From positions 1 to 64,000 of the forward strand of contig NZ_AP025145.1 of NCBI RefSeq assembly GCF_019977755.1: a stretch of 64,000 nt of DNA, in the 5' to 3' direction. Positions 25,702 through 34,505 of the stretch are shown piece by piece. The DNA is from Vibrio penaeicida. GTDB taxonomy: Bacteria; Pseudomonadota; Gammaproteobacteria; Enterobacterales; Vibrionaceae. The notes under the pieces were generated by a model. It was not told the origin of the DNA, did not search any database, and worked only from the letters and a program-made list of their open reading frames with translations. The position numbers and the translations under genes were made by a program. Within the stretch, counting starts at the first letter, position 1. Every line of letters begins with the position of its first letter.

Positions 25702-26739
25702 ATGATGGAGTCAAGCAGTAAACTCCTTTCATTCAGTTTGATGCTAGTAAAGCAAACGTCCATGGTTATCGTAACTTTGGTAGCACTGTTGGCTGTGACC
25801 TTTTTTATCGGTCGAGTCATGCCTATCGACCCCGTGGTTGCAGTGGTGGGCGACCGCGCAAGCCCAGAAGTGTATGCGCAAGTCGAGGTCGAACTGGGCC
25901 TCGACAAACCATTGCCAGTCCAGTTTTGGCGTTACTTACAAGATGTCACCAGTGGTAATTTAGGCATGTCTCAGAGTACTGGAAATACGGTACTGGAGGA
26001 CATCAGCAACTTCTTTCCCGCCACGCTTGAGCTGGCGACATTAGGGATTATTGTGGGTGTTTTACTCGGTGTGCCTCTTGGTATTTGGGCGGCGCTGCAT
26101 CGGGGCACATGGCAAGATAATCTGATTCGGGTTTTTTCTCTGGTGGGCTACTCTACTCCCGTATTTTGGCTGGGCTTGATTGGGCTGTTAGTGTTTTATG
26201 CCAAGCTCGATTGGGTAGCCGGACCGGGGCGATTGGATATTGGCTATGAGTATTTGGTCACGCCAGTGACAGGAATGATTTTGGTGGATTCCGCTCTAGA
26301 GCAGCAATGGGATGTATTTTGGAACGCCATCAGTCATCTAGTTCTGCCCGTTCTTATCTTAGGTTACTTCTCCATGGCGTACATTGGCCGCATGACCCGT
26401 TCATTGATGTTGGATGAGTTAGAAAAAGAATACGTGGTGACGGCACGAGTGAAGGGGGTCAGTGAATTTACTCTAATCACTCGGCATTGCTTAGTGAATA
26501 TTCGAGTCCCGCTGATTACGATCTTGGCGCTTACTTACGCCAGTTTACTTGAAGGCGCGGTATTGACTGAGAGTGTGTTTGCTTGGCCTGGTTTGGGTGC
26601 ATACATTACTAATGCGTTGTTTTCTGCCGACATGCCTGCGGTACTGGGGGGCACGTTGGTCGTGGGGATCTGCTTTGTGAGTTTGAATTTATTAGCGGAG
26701 CTGGCTTACCCATTACTCGATCCAAGGGTGAAACGATGA
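25702..26739 (+). CDS. ABC transporter permease (DppB-like)
   Basis: A 345-residue inner-membrane permease of the DppB/OppB/NikB class with six predicted membrane segments. The N-terminal TFFIGRVMPIDP and the EAA loop region (EYVVTARVKGVSEFTLITRHCLVN, about 243-266) that docks to the ATPase are present, as is ESVFAWPGLGAYI. It overlaps the DppC-like gene by four bases. Works with the next three gene products and the preceding binding protein. Confidence 0.93.
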   Translation: MMESSSKLLSFSLMLVKQTSMVIVTLVALLAVTFFIGRVMPIDPVVAVVGDRASPEVYAQVEVELGLDKPLPVQFWRYLQDVTSGNLGMSQSTGNTVLEDISNFFPATLELATLGIIVGVLLGVPLGIWAALHRGTWQDNLIRVFSLVGYSTPVFWLGLIGLLVFYAKLDWVAGPGRLDIGYEYLVTPVTGMILVDSALEQQWDVFWNAISHLVLPVLILGYFSMAYIGRMTRSLMLDELEKEYVVTARVKGVSEFTLITRHCLVNIRVPLITILALTYASLLEGAVLTESVFAWPGLGAYITNALFSADMPAVLGGTLVVGICFVSLNLLAELAYPLLDPRVKR

Positions 26740-27656
26740 ATTCTTCCATCAAATCTTCCATGAAACCATCCCTGAAACAGTGGCTGTTGGATGATAGCCC
26801 AACCAGTCAGTGGCAGGCGAGATGCGCAAACTGGTATCGAGTTTGGTTAGCGTTGTGTGCCAATCCACTTACCTTAATGGGGATTGCGCTGCTGGTGTTA
26901 TTAGTGGCAGCAGCGATATTGGCGCCATGGTTATCCCCCCATTCCCCTATTGAGACGAACTTAGAATTGCGTTTGTTAGCGCCTTCTTCTGATTTTTGGC
27001 TTGGCACAGACCACCTTGGGCGTGACATCTTTTCTCGTTTGTTATATGGCGCACAAGTCACTGTGACCATTGTGCTTTTGGTGGTTGTTACAACGGCACC
27101 ACTTGGGCTTATGATTGGCGTGGTTGCTGGGTATTTTGGTGGGTGGGTAGAGTTGGTGTTAATGCGCATTACCGACATTTTCCTCGCGTTTCCTAAGTTA
27201 GTGATGGCACTCGCCTTTGTCGCCATCTTAGAGCCGGGTTTAGGTAACGTAGTCTTGGCCATTGGCATAACCGCGTGGCCCCCTTACGCACGGGTAGCAC
27301 GTGCCGAAGCGCTCACTTGCCGAAACGCTGATTACATTCAAGCAGCAAAGCTTTCTGGCGCTTCGCCAATACGAATTTTGTACAACCATATAGTTCCGAT
27401 GTGTATGACCTCTGTGATCATCCGTGTCACCTTGGACATGGCAGGGATCATTCTCGTCGCAGCAGGGTTAGGTTTTTTGGGGTTGGGTGCGAAACCGCCC
27501 ACGCCAGAGTGGGGAATGATGATCGCAGAAGGTCGCTCTTTTTTATTGGATCAATGGTGGGTCGCTACCATTCCGGGCGTGGCCATTTTATTGGTCAGCC
27601 TAGCATTTAACTTGCTCGGCGACGGTCTTCGTGACGCCCTTGAAGGCAAGCAATAG
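26736..27656 (+). CDS. ABC transporter permease (DppC-like)
   Basis: A 306-residue permease of the DppC/OppC class. The N-terminal OppC-like segment precedes WLGTDHLGRDIFSRLLYGAQ, a hallmark of the family. The EAA loop is ADYIQAAKLSGASPIRILYNHIVP (about 204-227), and GLGAKPPTPEWGMMIAEGR is the C-terminal signature. It forms the heterodimeric pore with the DppB-like protein. Overlaps that gene by four bases; the ATPase gene begins nine bases downstream. Confidence 0.93.
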   Translation: MNSSIKSSMKPSLKQWLLDDSPTSQWQARCANWYRVWLALCANPLTLMGIALLVLLVAAAILAPWLSPHSPIETNLELRLLAPSSDFWLGTDHLGRDIFSRLLYGAQVTVTIVLLVVVTTAPLGLMIGVVAGYFGGWVELVLMRITDIFLAFPKLVMALAFVAILEPGLGNVVLAIGITAWPPYARVARAEALTCRNADYIQAAKLSGASPIRILYNHIVPMCMTSVIIRVTLDMAGIILVAAGLGFLGLGAKPPTPEWGMMIAEGRSFLLDQWWVATIPGVAILLVSLAFNLLGDGLRDALEGKQ

Positions 27657-27665
27657 GGAGTGCAC

Positions 27666-28523
27666 ATGTCATTATTGAAAGCCGAAGAGCCTTTGTTAAA
27701 AGTCGATAATCTCACCGTCACCTTTCCAACTGCGAAGGGGCCAGTGGACGTGGTGAAAAACTTTAACCTTGAAATGGGGAAAGAAAAAATTGGCATCGTT
27801 GGCGAATCGGGTTCGGGAAAATCCATGACGGCACGAGCCATCTTAGGTTTGTTGCCGCAAGCAGCGTCGATGAAAGCAAAGAGCCTCTCTTTACAAGGAG
27901 CAAGCTTATTGGATTTATCACCGCGCCAGTGGCGACAAGTTCGAGGTAAAGCGATCACCATGGTGATGCAAGATCCCAAATTTTCGTTGAATCCGGTACT
28001 CACCATAGAGCGGCAACTGCTTGAAACTTGGAAGTTGCACCACAAAGGCAACAAACAGGACGCGCAGCAAGCGATTTACGAGGCACTTTCTGAAGTGGCG
28101 ATTCGAGACCCTGAGAGAGTCCTAGCGTGTTATCCCCATCAACTTTCTGGTGGCATGGGCCAACGAGTGATGATCGCCATGATGTTACTGCCTCAACCGA
28201 GCATTCTGATCGCCGATGAAGCCACATCAGCATTAGACGTCACCGTGCAAAAACAAGTGCTGGAATTGCTAAATAACTCTGTGGAAGCACATGGTACTGG
28301 CTTGATTTTGATTAGCCACGATTTGCACCTTGTCGCTGAGTTTTGCGACCGAATCATCGTTATGTATCGTGGTGGCATTGTCGAAACGCTGTCCGCTTCG
28401 GAGCTCCATCAAGCACAGCACCCGTATACTCAAGGTTTACTGGCGTGTTTACCCAGTTATCAAAAGCGCGGTCAACCGCTCTCTACATTAAAACGCGATC
28501 CAGCATGGGAAAAACTGGCATGA
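27666..28523 (+). CDS. ABC transporter ATPase (DppD-like)
   Basis: A 285-residue ATPase of the peptide class. Walker A GESGSGKSM near residues 41-49, signature LSGGMGQR, Walker B ILIADEATSALD, and C-terminal HPYTQGLLACLPSYQ are visible. ATG 27666 is chosen over the upstream GTG at 27660 because AGGGAG ends at 27660. The last Walker A residue is Met rather than Thr/Ser at the position after Ser, which is acceptable in this family. Its stop overlaps the start of the partner ATPase gene. Confidence 0.92.
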   Translation: MSLLKAEEPLLKVDNLTVTFPTAKGPVDVVKNFNLEMGKEKIGIVGESGSGKSMTARAILGLLPQAASMKAKSLSLQGASLLDLSPRQWRQVRGKAITMVMQDPKFSLNPVLTIERQLLETWKLHHKGNKQDAQQAIYEALSEVAIRDPERVLACYPHQLSGGMGQRVMIAMMLLPQPSILIADEATSALDVTVQKQVLELLNNSVEAHGTGLILISHDLHLVAEFCDRIIVMYRGGIVETLSASELHQAQHPYTQGLLACLPSYQKRGQPLSTLKRDPAWEKLA

Positions 28524-29266
28524 TAAACATCCGCAATACCGATATTTATTGGGGGGAATTTCTTGCGGTTAAGCAGCTTAACCTAAACGTCGCTGCTAAC
28601 CAGTGTGTTGGCTTAGTCGGTGAGTCTGGTTCAGGAAAGTCTACCGTTTTGCAGCTACTTACGGGTATCAATCAAGAGTGGCAAGGTGACGTAGACATCG
28701 CTGGGCAAAACCTTGCGACTGGCAAACCTTACCCAAAATCGCTTCGTCAAGATGTGCAAATGGTGTTTCAAGACCCGTATGCGTCGTTGCACCCTAAGCG
28801 AACCATCGACCAAACTCTGTCGGAAGTCGCGCATATCCACGGTATGAATGATGTGTCTAAAAGAGTATCAGGTGTGTTGTCGGATGTTGGTTTGGATGCC
28901 CGATTTCGCTTTCGTTATCCCAGCCAGTTATCCGGTGGGCAAAGACAACGTGTCGCCGTGGCACGTGCACTGATCAGTAAACCCAAATTGGTGTTGTTAG
29001 ATGAACCGACATCCGCATTGGACGCGTCGGTGCAAGCGGAAGTACTCAATTTATTGCGTCAACTTCAAGAGCAACATCAACTGACTTACCTGATGGTGAG
29101 CCACGACCTTGATGTGGTGAACTGGCTATGTGATGACGTATACGTCATGTGTCAGGGGCAGCTTGAAGAGCAGACGGATGTGCATCGGCTGGCGCGTCAT
29201 CAGGCGACGAGCGAGTATACTCATAAACTTCTCGCTGCTACACATGGCGAAAAAATCTGCGACTAA
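28520..29266 (+). CDS. ABC transporter ATPase (DppF-like)
   Basis: A 248-residue ATPase and partner of the DppD-like subunit. Walker A is GESGSGKST near residues 36-44, the Q-loop is VFQDPYASLHP, the signature LSGGQRQR, Walker B VLLDEPTSALD, and H-loop MVSHD. ATGA at 28520 overlaps the stop of the upstream gene, typical of coupled ATPase pairs; a longer in-frame extension lies wholly within that gene and was rejected. Last gene of the XRE-GAF-Dpp operon. A bidirectional hairpin follows at 29335-29361. Confidence 0.92.
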   Translation: MINIRNTDIYWGEFLAVKQLNLNVAANQCVGLVGESGSGKSTVLQLLTGINQEWQGDVDIAGQNLATGKPYPKSLRQDVQMVFQDPYASLHPKRTIDQTLSEVAHIHGMNDVSKRVSGVLSDVGLDARFRFRYPSQLSGGQRQRVAVARALISKPKLVLLDEPTSALDASVQAEVLNLLRQLQEQHQLTYLMVSHDLDVVNWLCDDVYVMCQGQLEEQTDVHRLARHQATSEYTHKLLAATHGEKICD

Positions 29267-29334
29267 ATACACTTCCCGCTTTTGATGCATAGGCTTGGTA
29301 GAGGCAGATTAAATTACTTATTCTTTTAGACGAT

Positions 29335-29361
29335 ACCTCTCACGAAATAATCGTGAGAGGT
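29335..29361. terminator. Bidirectional hairpin between convergent operons
   Basis: A perfect 11-bp stem (ACCTCTCACGA and complement) with an AATAA loop separates the Dpp-type operon on the + strand from the ADP-ribosyltransferase operon on the minus strand. T runs are weak on both sides. Confidence 0.6.
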
Positions 29362-29369
29362 AATGGCTA

Positions 29370-30158
29370 TCACATACAATACAACGCTGAGCGAGTTCGA
29401 AGTGATTCTTCTTCGCCACTAAAGCTATCGTAAATATGTATATCTGGCTCAGCCTTTAGGTATTTAGCCGGATTTTTTATCTCTCTCAGTTTGATGTAAT
29501 TCTTTCTTGCTGAAATTCTTTCAATCGCTTCAACACGGAAGTAAGTGTTTGGCTTCGCTAAAATTTCTGCTTCGTATGCTTTGAAGGTATACGCATTAAT
29601 TGCTCGCCCTGATGACTTTAAATCAATTTTAAACTGAGCAGCAGACACGTTCTGATAAACCCCCGCAGCAGAGAAATTTCTCGCCATACTTGGAATGGTC
29701 GATGTCGATAAAAATGCCTTTTCATGCAAGATGTCACCAACATTAAGCCCTTCTAGAAGGGCGTTTTTAATGGATGAGCCTCGATAAACAGTCCCTTTAA
29801 AATTAGGCAACTTATTCATTGCGCTCCGCATCTGGGAGACTCGCGCTTTGAGCGCTTCCCCATAACCGGCTATCAGAAACTCTTTAGGTTCTCCTGCTCT
29901 CATGTACTCATTCACGATATCATGGTCAACGCGACCATAACGTTTAATCGCCGAGTACTCTTCTGGGAGCATTTTTTTCTCTGCTTTGGCATGATGAACG
30001 ATCGTCCAATCCATTAAATCATCTGCCATCTGCTCTTGTTGCATCGGTGATAAGTCCTGCCCTTTAAACTCAGCGAAATCTTCTGCAAATGCGTAGTTTT
30101 GAGCGGTAAGTGTTTGAGTGGCAATTGTTAACAACGTAGTGAATAGTCTCTTTTTCAT
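29370..30158 (-). CDS. Secreted mono-ADP-ribosyltransferase (distal copy)
   Basis: A 262-residue exported protein; the signal peptide ends after NYAFA (residue 25). The rest is a mono-ADP-ribosyltransferase fold of the arginine-type (R-S-E) clade: catalytic Arg126 in TVYRGS, the STS strand LSTST at 150-154, and the E-x-E motif YEAEIL with Glu196 and Glu198. Such enzymes transfer ADP-ribose from NAD to Arg of target proteins; the size and fold recall the Vis toxin of V. splendidus and the C3/VIP2-like domains. It lies last in a three-gene operon, one base after the paralogous gene, and shares with it the block RSAMxKLPxxKGxxYRG. The start at 30158 follows GAGGG by six bases; an upstream ATG at 30176 lies inside the previous gene. 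Confidence 0.82.
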   Translation of the reverse strand: MKKRLFTTLLTIATQTLTAQNYAFAEDFAEFKGQDLSPMQQEQMADDLMDWTIVHHAKAEKKMLPEEYSAIKRYGRVDHDIVNEYMRAGEPKEFLIAGYGEALKARVSQMRSAMNKLPNFKGTVYRGSSIKNALLEGLNVGDILHEKAFLSTSTIPSMARNFSAAGVYQNVSAAQFKIDLKSSGRAINAYTFKAYEAEILAKPNTYFRVEAIERISARKNYIKLREIKNPAKYLKAEPDIHIYDSFSGEEESLRTRSALYCM

Positions 30159-30159
30159 A

Positions 30160-30921
30160 TTAAACCCTCGATCCACTGCAGATTAGAGAACGCCAGTTAG
30201 ATTGGCTTATCTCTTCACCTGAATAGAGATTGTATGTTGTCCCCGTCGTTGCCTCATGTGACGAAACGGTCTCTAGCGCCACCATTGAAGCCCCTCGATT
30301 CAACTCGATATTCGTAACTCTGTAGTAAGTGTTAGGTGGCAACAATACTTCGGCTTCTCCCCCAAATTCAGACAGCCCCCCAAGTGCGCGACCATGACTC
30401 TTCACTTGGACTTCATACAGCACACGCTGTAAAGGCTTTGAGGAATTCGGTCTAACGACAGCAAACCGCTTCGCAATGTCAGGAATAGTACTGCTTGATG
30501 TAAAAGCAGGCTCAACCACGACATCTCCAACTTGGAGTTTGTTCAAAAGAGATTGCCTTGCCCACGCACCACGGTAAGTTACCCCCTTGTAGCGAGGCAG
30601 TTTTTTCATAGCGCTGCGTACTTGCTTAATAAACGTTCTCGCACTTTTTCCTGAACTGCCCCATGTAGAGGTATCCGTGGCTCTTAAATAGTCATTCGCA
30701 AGTTGATAACCAGAGACAGAAAAATCCTCCAACGCTTCCGCTTCGTTTGCTGTCATCAATTTATATCGCCAATCACTGGAAGCTTTTGCCCAATCAGAAA
30801 ATTGTGACGCCAGTTCATCGACTTGCACTTTGCTGCGCAAAGGGGCTTTCAATGCATCGAATGGTGTAGCCTGAACAGCAAAGCTAAAACAGAGAATACA
30901 GAGTGAAATAACTCTCAACAT
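30160..30921 (-). CDS. Secreted mono-ADP-ribosyltransferase (proximal copy)
   Basis: A 253-residue exported protein. The signal peptide MLRVISLCILCFSFAVQA is cleaved near residue 18. It has an ADP-ribosyltransferase core with Arg117 in TYRGA, the STS-equivalent strand FTSSST at 140-145, and E-x-E as GGEAEVL with Glu189 and Glu191, so all key residues of the arginine-specific clade are present. The order of motifs and the N-terminal helical region match the distal paralogue, indicating an old tandem duplication with strong divergence. Cys248 is the only Cys of the mature chain. Fifteen bases separate it from the large secreted protein gene upstream. Confidence 0.82.
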   Translation of the reverse strand: MLRVISLCILCFSFAVQATPFDALKAPLRSKVQVDELASQFSDWAKASSDWRYKLMTANEAEALEDFSVSGYQLANDYLRATDTSTWGSSGKSARTFIKQVRSAMKKLPRYKGVTYRGAWARQSLLNKLQVGDVVVEPAFTSSSTIPDIAKRFAVVRPNSSKPLQRVLYEVQVKSHGRALGGLSEFGGEAEVLLPPNTYYRVTNIELNRGASMVALETVSSHEATTGTTYNLYSGEEISQSNWRSLICSGSRV

Positions 30922-30936
30922 AGTTTGCTTCTCCTA

Positions 30937-33579
30937 TTACCAATACCTTGGGTTGTTTGGGCTTAAATCACAGGAGATATTTAACGTATTCTGCTTGTTA
31001 ACTCCGAATCGAATCGCACTAAATAGCTCTAACTGTTGACGAGTCACGCTGTCAAACCAATCAGAAAATGGTGTCAACCAATACAATGATTCGTCACCTG
31101 AGACCTTAAATAAGGCATCTCGAAGCTGTGGGTAATTAATTTCACAAGATCGACCCGGTAGGTTGGTGAAGTTCTCGTTGACTTGAACAAGCAGGTCGAG
31201 CTTTCTACCCAGTTCAGAATTGGTGTTAAACAAGTCATCAATGGAGGCATGCAAACGCACGTCATAACTCACCTCTTCACCACCATTCGCTGGGTAGTAA
31301 TACGCTGAATCGATATCGTCGATGTTGTGATAGACATCTAACGTTAAGTACCGAAGAAGATGCGCAGGTAAAGGCTCAGAAAGTAATGCGGTTGTCCCCA
31401 TTTCTCCAGAAGCGTAGTGACCCGTAGAAATATTCTGCGCATGGACAATGGCAATGTATCTCTGGAAATCACCAATCTGTGAAGCAAGCCATTCCTCACC
31501 ATTGCTGTCAGAGACACTCATCGCCTCTAAAATGCGGTTTTTTACAATACCTTTCGCCAATGGCAACGAGGCAGAAAGGTTTCTAATATTTAAGTTCGAA
31601 GCCTTAAGTGCTGACGCAATCAGAGGTGCATGTTTATCAAGGTCGAAACTTCCTGGATAGAGGTAGCTATAAAAACCACTAACGTGAGCCGCTTGCCATT
31701 CACTCTCTAATGCCGAGCGAATAAACCCTTCTAAATTTGCCAAGCGTTTTGAATGGACGTAGTACCCAGAGTCTTTGTTTCTTTCGTACCAGCCAGCAAT
31801 GTGGTGCAGTGAGGATTCTCGAGACAAGTTTTCTTTTTCTAAGTAGCTTGAAGACCATGCCGCACAGGCATTTCCACCGCCACATTCAGCCTCTAACGCT
31901 GTGCTTGAATCAAACAACCAACGCATGACTCGCGCTTTGTCGGTTTCCGCGTTTCTGATAATACGCTGTTTATCGGAGAAGCTTAGGATCTGTTGCTCAA
32001 GCCAAGCCTCTTCATGTTGAGAGCTCCAACCTTCGTTGATCAATTCATCCATAGATTGAGAAAAGACACGTTTGATAGCATCGCGATTTGGCATCACCAT
32101 CTGCGAAATTACTTCATCTTTTGACGACTCATAATGCTCTTTTTTTGCAGGGATCCACGTGTATTCCGTACACCCTCTGAAGTTCGGGTCACCCCCAAGT
32201 ATCCCAATTCGAGTACACTTCTTATACCCTTCTTGAATAACAAAGTACTTTTGACGACGTTCGGTTGCCGTGGCTGGACGCCCAAAAATACTACGAGACA
32301 TCTCATCTATCGCTAAATAATCCGCTTGTTCTTTAAAGTAGCGATGGGCTTTCGCAACCGCCTCTGAATCAAACAAACGATCGATGGTATTCCTGCCTTC
32401 TGCATACATCTCCGCTTTTAACTTGGTTCTAAGATCATCAAGTTGTGTGTTGGCGGTCTCGACGATTTTGATCTTCGCATTGAGAGTTCGTCGATATAGT
32501 TGGTGCAGGGATTTGCGATCCAATCCATCCACTTCCCCATTTTTAAGATCGCCCAGCACCGTTACAGCTAGGTCTAAATGATCTTGTTGGCAATGCTGCA
32601 AGCGTGCTAAAGCTTGGTTGGCTTCTTGTTTCGATGGCACATACATCGGGCGGTTGTTGTTTTCTTCCTGATCTGGGTATAAGGCCAACAGTGCATCGAT
32701 CTCAGTTCGGCAAGTTGAAGCAAGATCAGAGGCAAACAGTTTGGCATTCGCACCTTGTAGCGCGAGCTTATTAAAAATGGCTTTCTGAACTTCGCTCTCT
32801 ACCGAGTTAATCAAGGTCTCGGCTAATACGGCTTGCGCTTTTAGTGCTTCTTGATAATGCTGCTGGTACTTGAGTGCTACATCAGAGGCATAACCCTTCG
32901 CGAGCGCTTCAAGCATGCGCTGTTGGCTTGAGGCGAGATCAGCCCAATGCTGCTTATCTTTTTTATCTTGTTGAGTGACAATATCGTCATGAACGGTAAA
33001 GCTATAGTGCTCTCCCGCTGCAACCCGATCCCAGCGTGCGGTTAAGATCTTACGATCAATTTCTCGCTCAGGTAGCTTGAGTACACCAAACCAGTCAATA
33101 AGGCTCATTACTGTCGCAAAGCGGTCGTAAGACGTTTTCGTTTCATCTTCAAAAGCTTGAGCCACTTCATTGGCCCACAACCCCACAGCGATGGTGTCGC
33201 CTACAGGTCCTAAAGCTTCAAGTGCACCCTTAGCAAAACCGGCTGTCGAGCGCCCTATTGTCGCGAGCAAACTCGCCGCTTCTTCAGATTCAAGAACGGC
33301 AACATTTGCAGGGCCGACTTCAAGCAGTGATGCCGTTTCTGGGAAAACTTCGTCAGCTTCGGTAAGCGAAGGTCTAGCGTCAGCATGGTGTTCTGGCGCA
33401 GACAAAAATAAATCTTCTGGTGTCAGATCTTCACTGAAATTTCGGTAATTTGATTTGCGTATGTCGTGGAAGCTCTCGCGATCCAGTACGTTATATTCAT
33501 CGCCAATGTTGCAGACTTCAAAGGCATTAACACAAGGGGAGGCAATGGCGCAGGCCAGTACCAGTTTTCGTAACTTCAT
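30937..33579 (-). CDS. Large secreted protein of the ADP-ribosyltransferase operon, unrecognised
   Basis: An 880-residue exported protein; the signal peptide MKLRKLVLACAIASPCVNA ends near residue 19. I do not recognise a family. A Gly/Ala-rich hydrophobic pair of segments at about 102-168 (GFAKGALEALGPVGDTIAVG, then VMSLIDWFGVL) is separated by an acidic stretch and resembles a membrane-inserting helical hairpin. Residues 200-420 are long charged helices, and 450-880 are mixed alpha/beta with several Cys (for example CTRIGILGG). Being first in an operon with two secreted ADP-ribosyltransferases, it may be a delivery, receptor-binding or protective partner. The start at 33579 has AAGGA seven bases upstream. 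An upstream extension with basic residues and no ribosome binding site was rejected. Confidence 0.75.
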   Translation of the reverse strand: MKLRKLVLACAIASPCVNAFEVCNIGDEYNVLDRESFHDIRKSNYRNFSEDLTPEDLFLSAPEHHADARPSLTEADEVFPETASLLEVGPANVAVLESEEAASLLATIGRSTAGFAKGALEALGPVGDTIAVGLWANEVAQAFEDETKTSYDRFATVMSLIDWFGVLKLPEREIDRKILTARWDRVAAGEHYSFTVHDDIVTQQDKKDKQHWADLASSQQRMLEALAKGYASDVALKYQQHYQEALKAQAVLAETLINSVESEVQKAIFNKLALQGANAKLFASDLASTCRTEIDALLALYPDQEENNNRPMYVPSKQEANQALARLQHCQQDHLDLAVTVLGDLKNGEVDGLDRKSLHQLYRRTLNAKIKIVETANTQLDDLRTKLKAEMYAEGRNTIDRLFDSEAVAKAHRYFKEQADYLAIDEMSRSIFGRPATATERRQKYFVIQEGYKKCTRIGILGGDPNFRGCTEYTWIPAKKEHYESSKDEVISQMVMPNRDAIKRVFSQSMDELINEGWSSQHEEAWLEQQILSFSDKQRIIRNAETDKARVMRWLFDSSTALEAECGGGNACAAWSSSYLEKENLSRESSLHHIAGWYERNKDSGYYVHSKRLANLEGFIRSALESEWQAAHVSGFYSYLYPGSFDLDKHAPLIASALKASNLNIRNLSASLPLAKGIVKNRILEAMSVSDSNGEEWLASQIGDFQRYIAIVHAQNISTGHYASGEMGTTALLSEPLPAHLLRYLTLDVYHNIDDIDSAYYYPANGGEEVSYDVRLHASIDDLFNTNSELGRKLDLLVQVNENFTNLPGRSCEINYPQLRDALFKVSGDESLYWLTPFSDWFDSVTRQQLELFSAIRFGVNKQNTLNISCDLSPNNPRYW

Positions 33580-34505
33580 ATAATTATCCTTGGTTGGAGA
33601 AGTTATTCGCTTCTTACAGGAAGCAGCAAGCCTCCGGTTACTCATTCGCAACCGGAAATAAACGCTTTTAATTAGGATGCTCTCTTAGATAAACCTTGAG
33701 AGCAGAGAGACTTGGAGTTAAGTCGTTGGGTTATGCCGAGGGATCATTGAGTTCATAGACAGCCAAACTTTATTGTTATGTTTATTACCTCCTGCGCACA
33801 AGACAGTCTGTTAGGAAGATGCTATCAAGATGGCAAAGGCGCTATTTTTTATTGTCTTTATGATGTTTCGCAAAATATTAAACCAGCATATGCATATACG
33901 GGCAATGCATCTTATCTCAATTTGTTGTAAGTTATTCGCTACTTAATGTAATGATAAATAAGACATTAAAGTTTATTAGGGTTGATTTTGGGAATGTTCC
34001 CATTATAGATAATAATAACAATATAGATGACTGTTTCAGTTTAACAATCTTTAGCGTGGTTATGTCATTGGTCATTAGTGGTAGATGAAACATTAGGGGA
34101 GTTTGAGTAAGAAAAGCCGCAGAGCAGACACAATTTCGAATCGCAATGTACACAAATTACTCGATAAATCTATCATTAAGCATTGTTTTATAAGATCTTT
34201 GCTATTTGGTTACGCATCAATCACATCATCAAATGGTTAATATCTCATAAGATGAAAAGAAATAAGCCATTGCAACAACGACATTGAATCATTATCGACA
34301 TATCAATCAGTACCAATTCTGGATAATTTCTGCACAATTCGGATATAGCGCTGGGTACGCGTAGACTATCTTGTGTTTACTATGTAAATAGAATGTTAAT
34401 GGTTCGGGTGGGCTCGAGTAGCTTTGAGTAACTCACTGTATCCGTATTCCGAGCAAAAACATCATTACGGAAAGCAGTTTGACGCAATATAGTGAGGAGT
34501 GACGG
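33580..34505. other. Long AT-rich divergent intergenic region
   Basis: About 925 bp lie between the toxin-like operon (minus) and the AraC gene (plus). I see no convincing gene; a 73-codon minus-strand frame at 33932-34153 lacks a ribosome binding site and known features. The region is unusually long and AT-rich for this replicon, which would suit silencing by H-NS and activation by a regulator such as the adjacent AraC protein. A one-mismatch parS2-like palindrome lies at 34376-34388. Confidence 0.5.
34376..34388. other. Near-match to parS2
   Basis: TTTACTATGTAAA differs from TTTACANTGTAAA at one fixed position, which breaks the palindrome's symmetry. It may be a weak ParB2 site or chance. 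Confidence 0.3.

Noticed and set aside
28343..28519. Longer reading of the second DppF-like ATPase starting inside the previous gene
   Set aside because: The extension lies entirely within the preceding ATPase gene and does not resemble the family; ATGA overlap at 28520 is the normal coupled start.
33932..34153. 73-codon minus-strand frame in the long spacer upstream of the AraC gene
   Set aside because: No ribosome binding site, low-complexity composition, no recognisable motif.
34376..34388. TTTACTATGTAAA as a fifth parS2 site
   Set aside because: One mismatch at a fixed position breaks the palindrome; kept only as a low-confidence mark, not counted among the exact sites.
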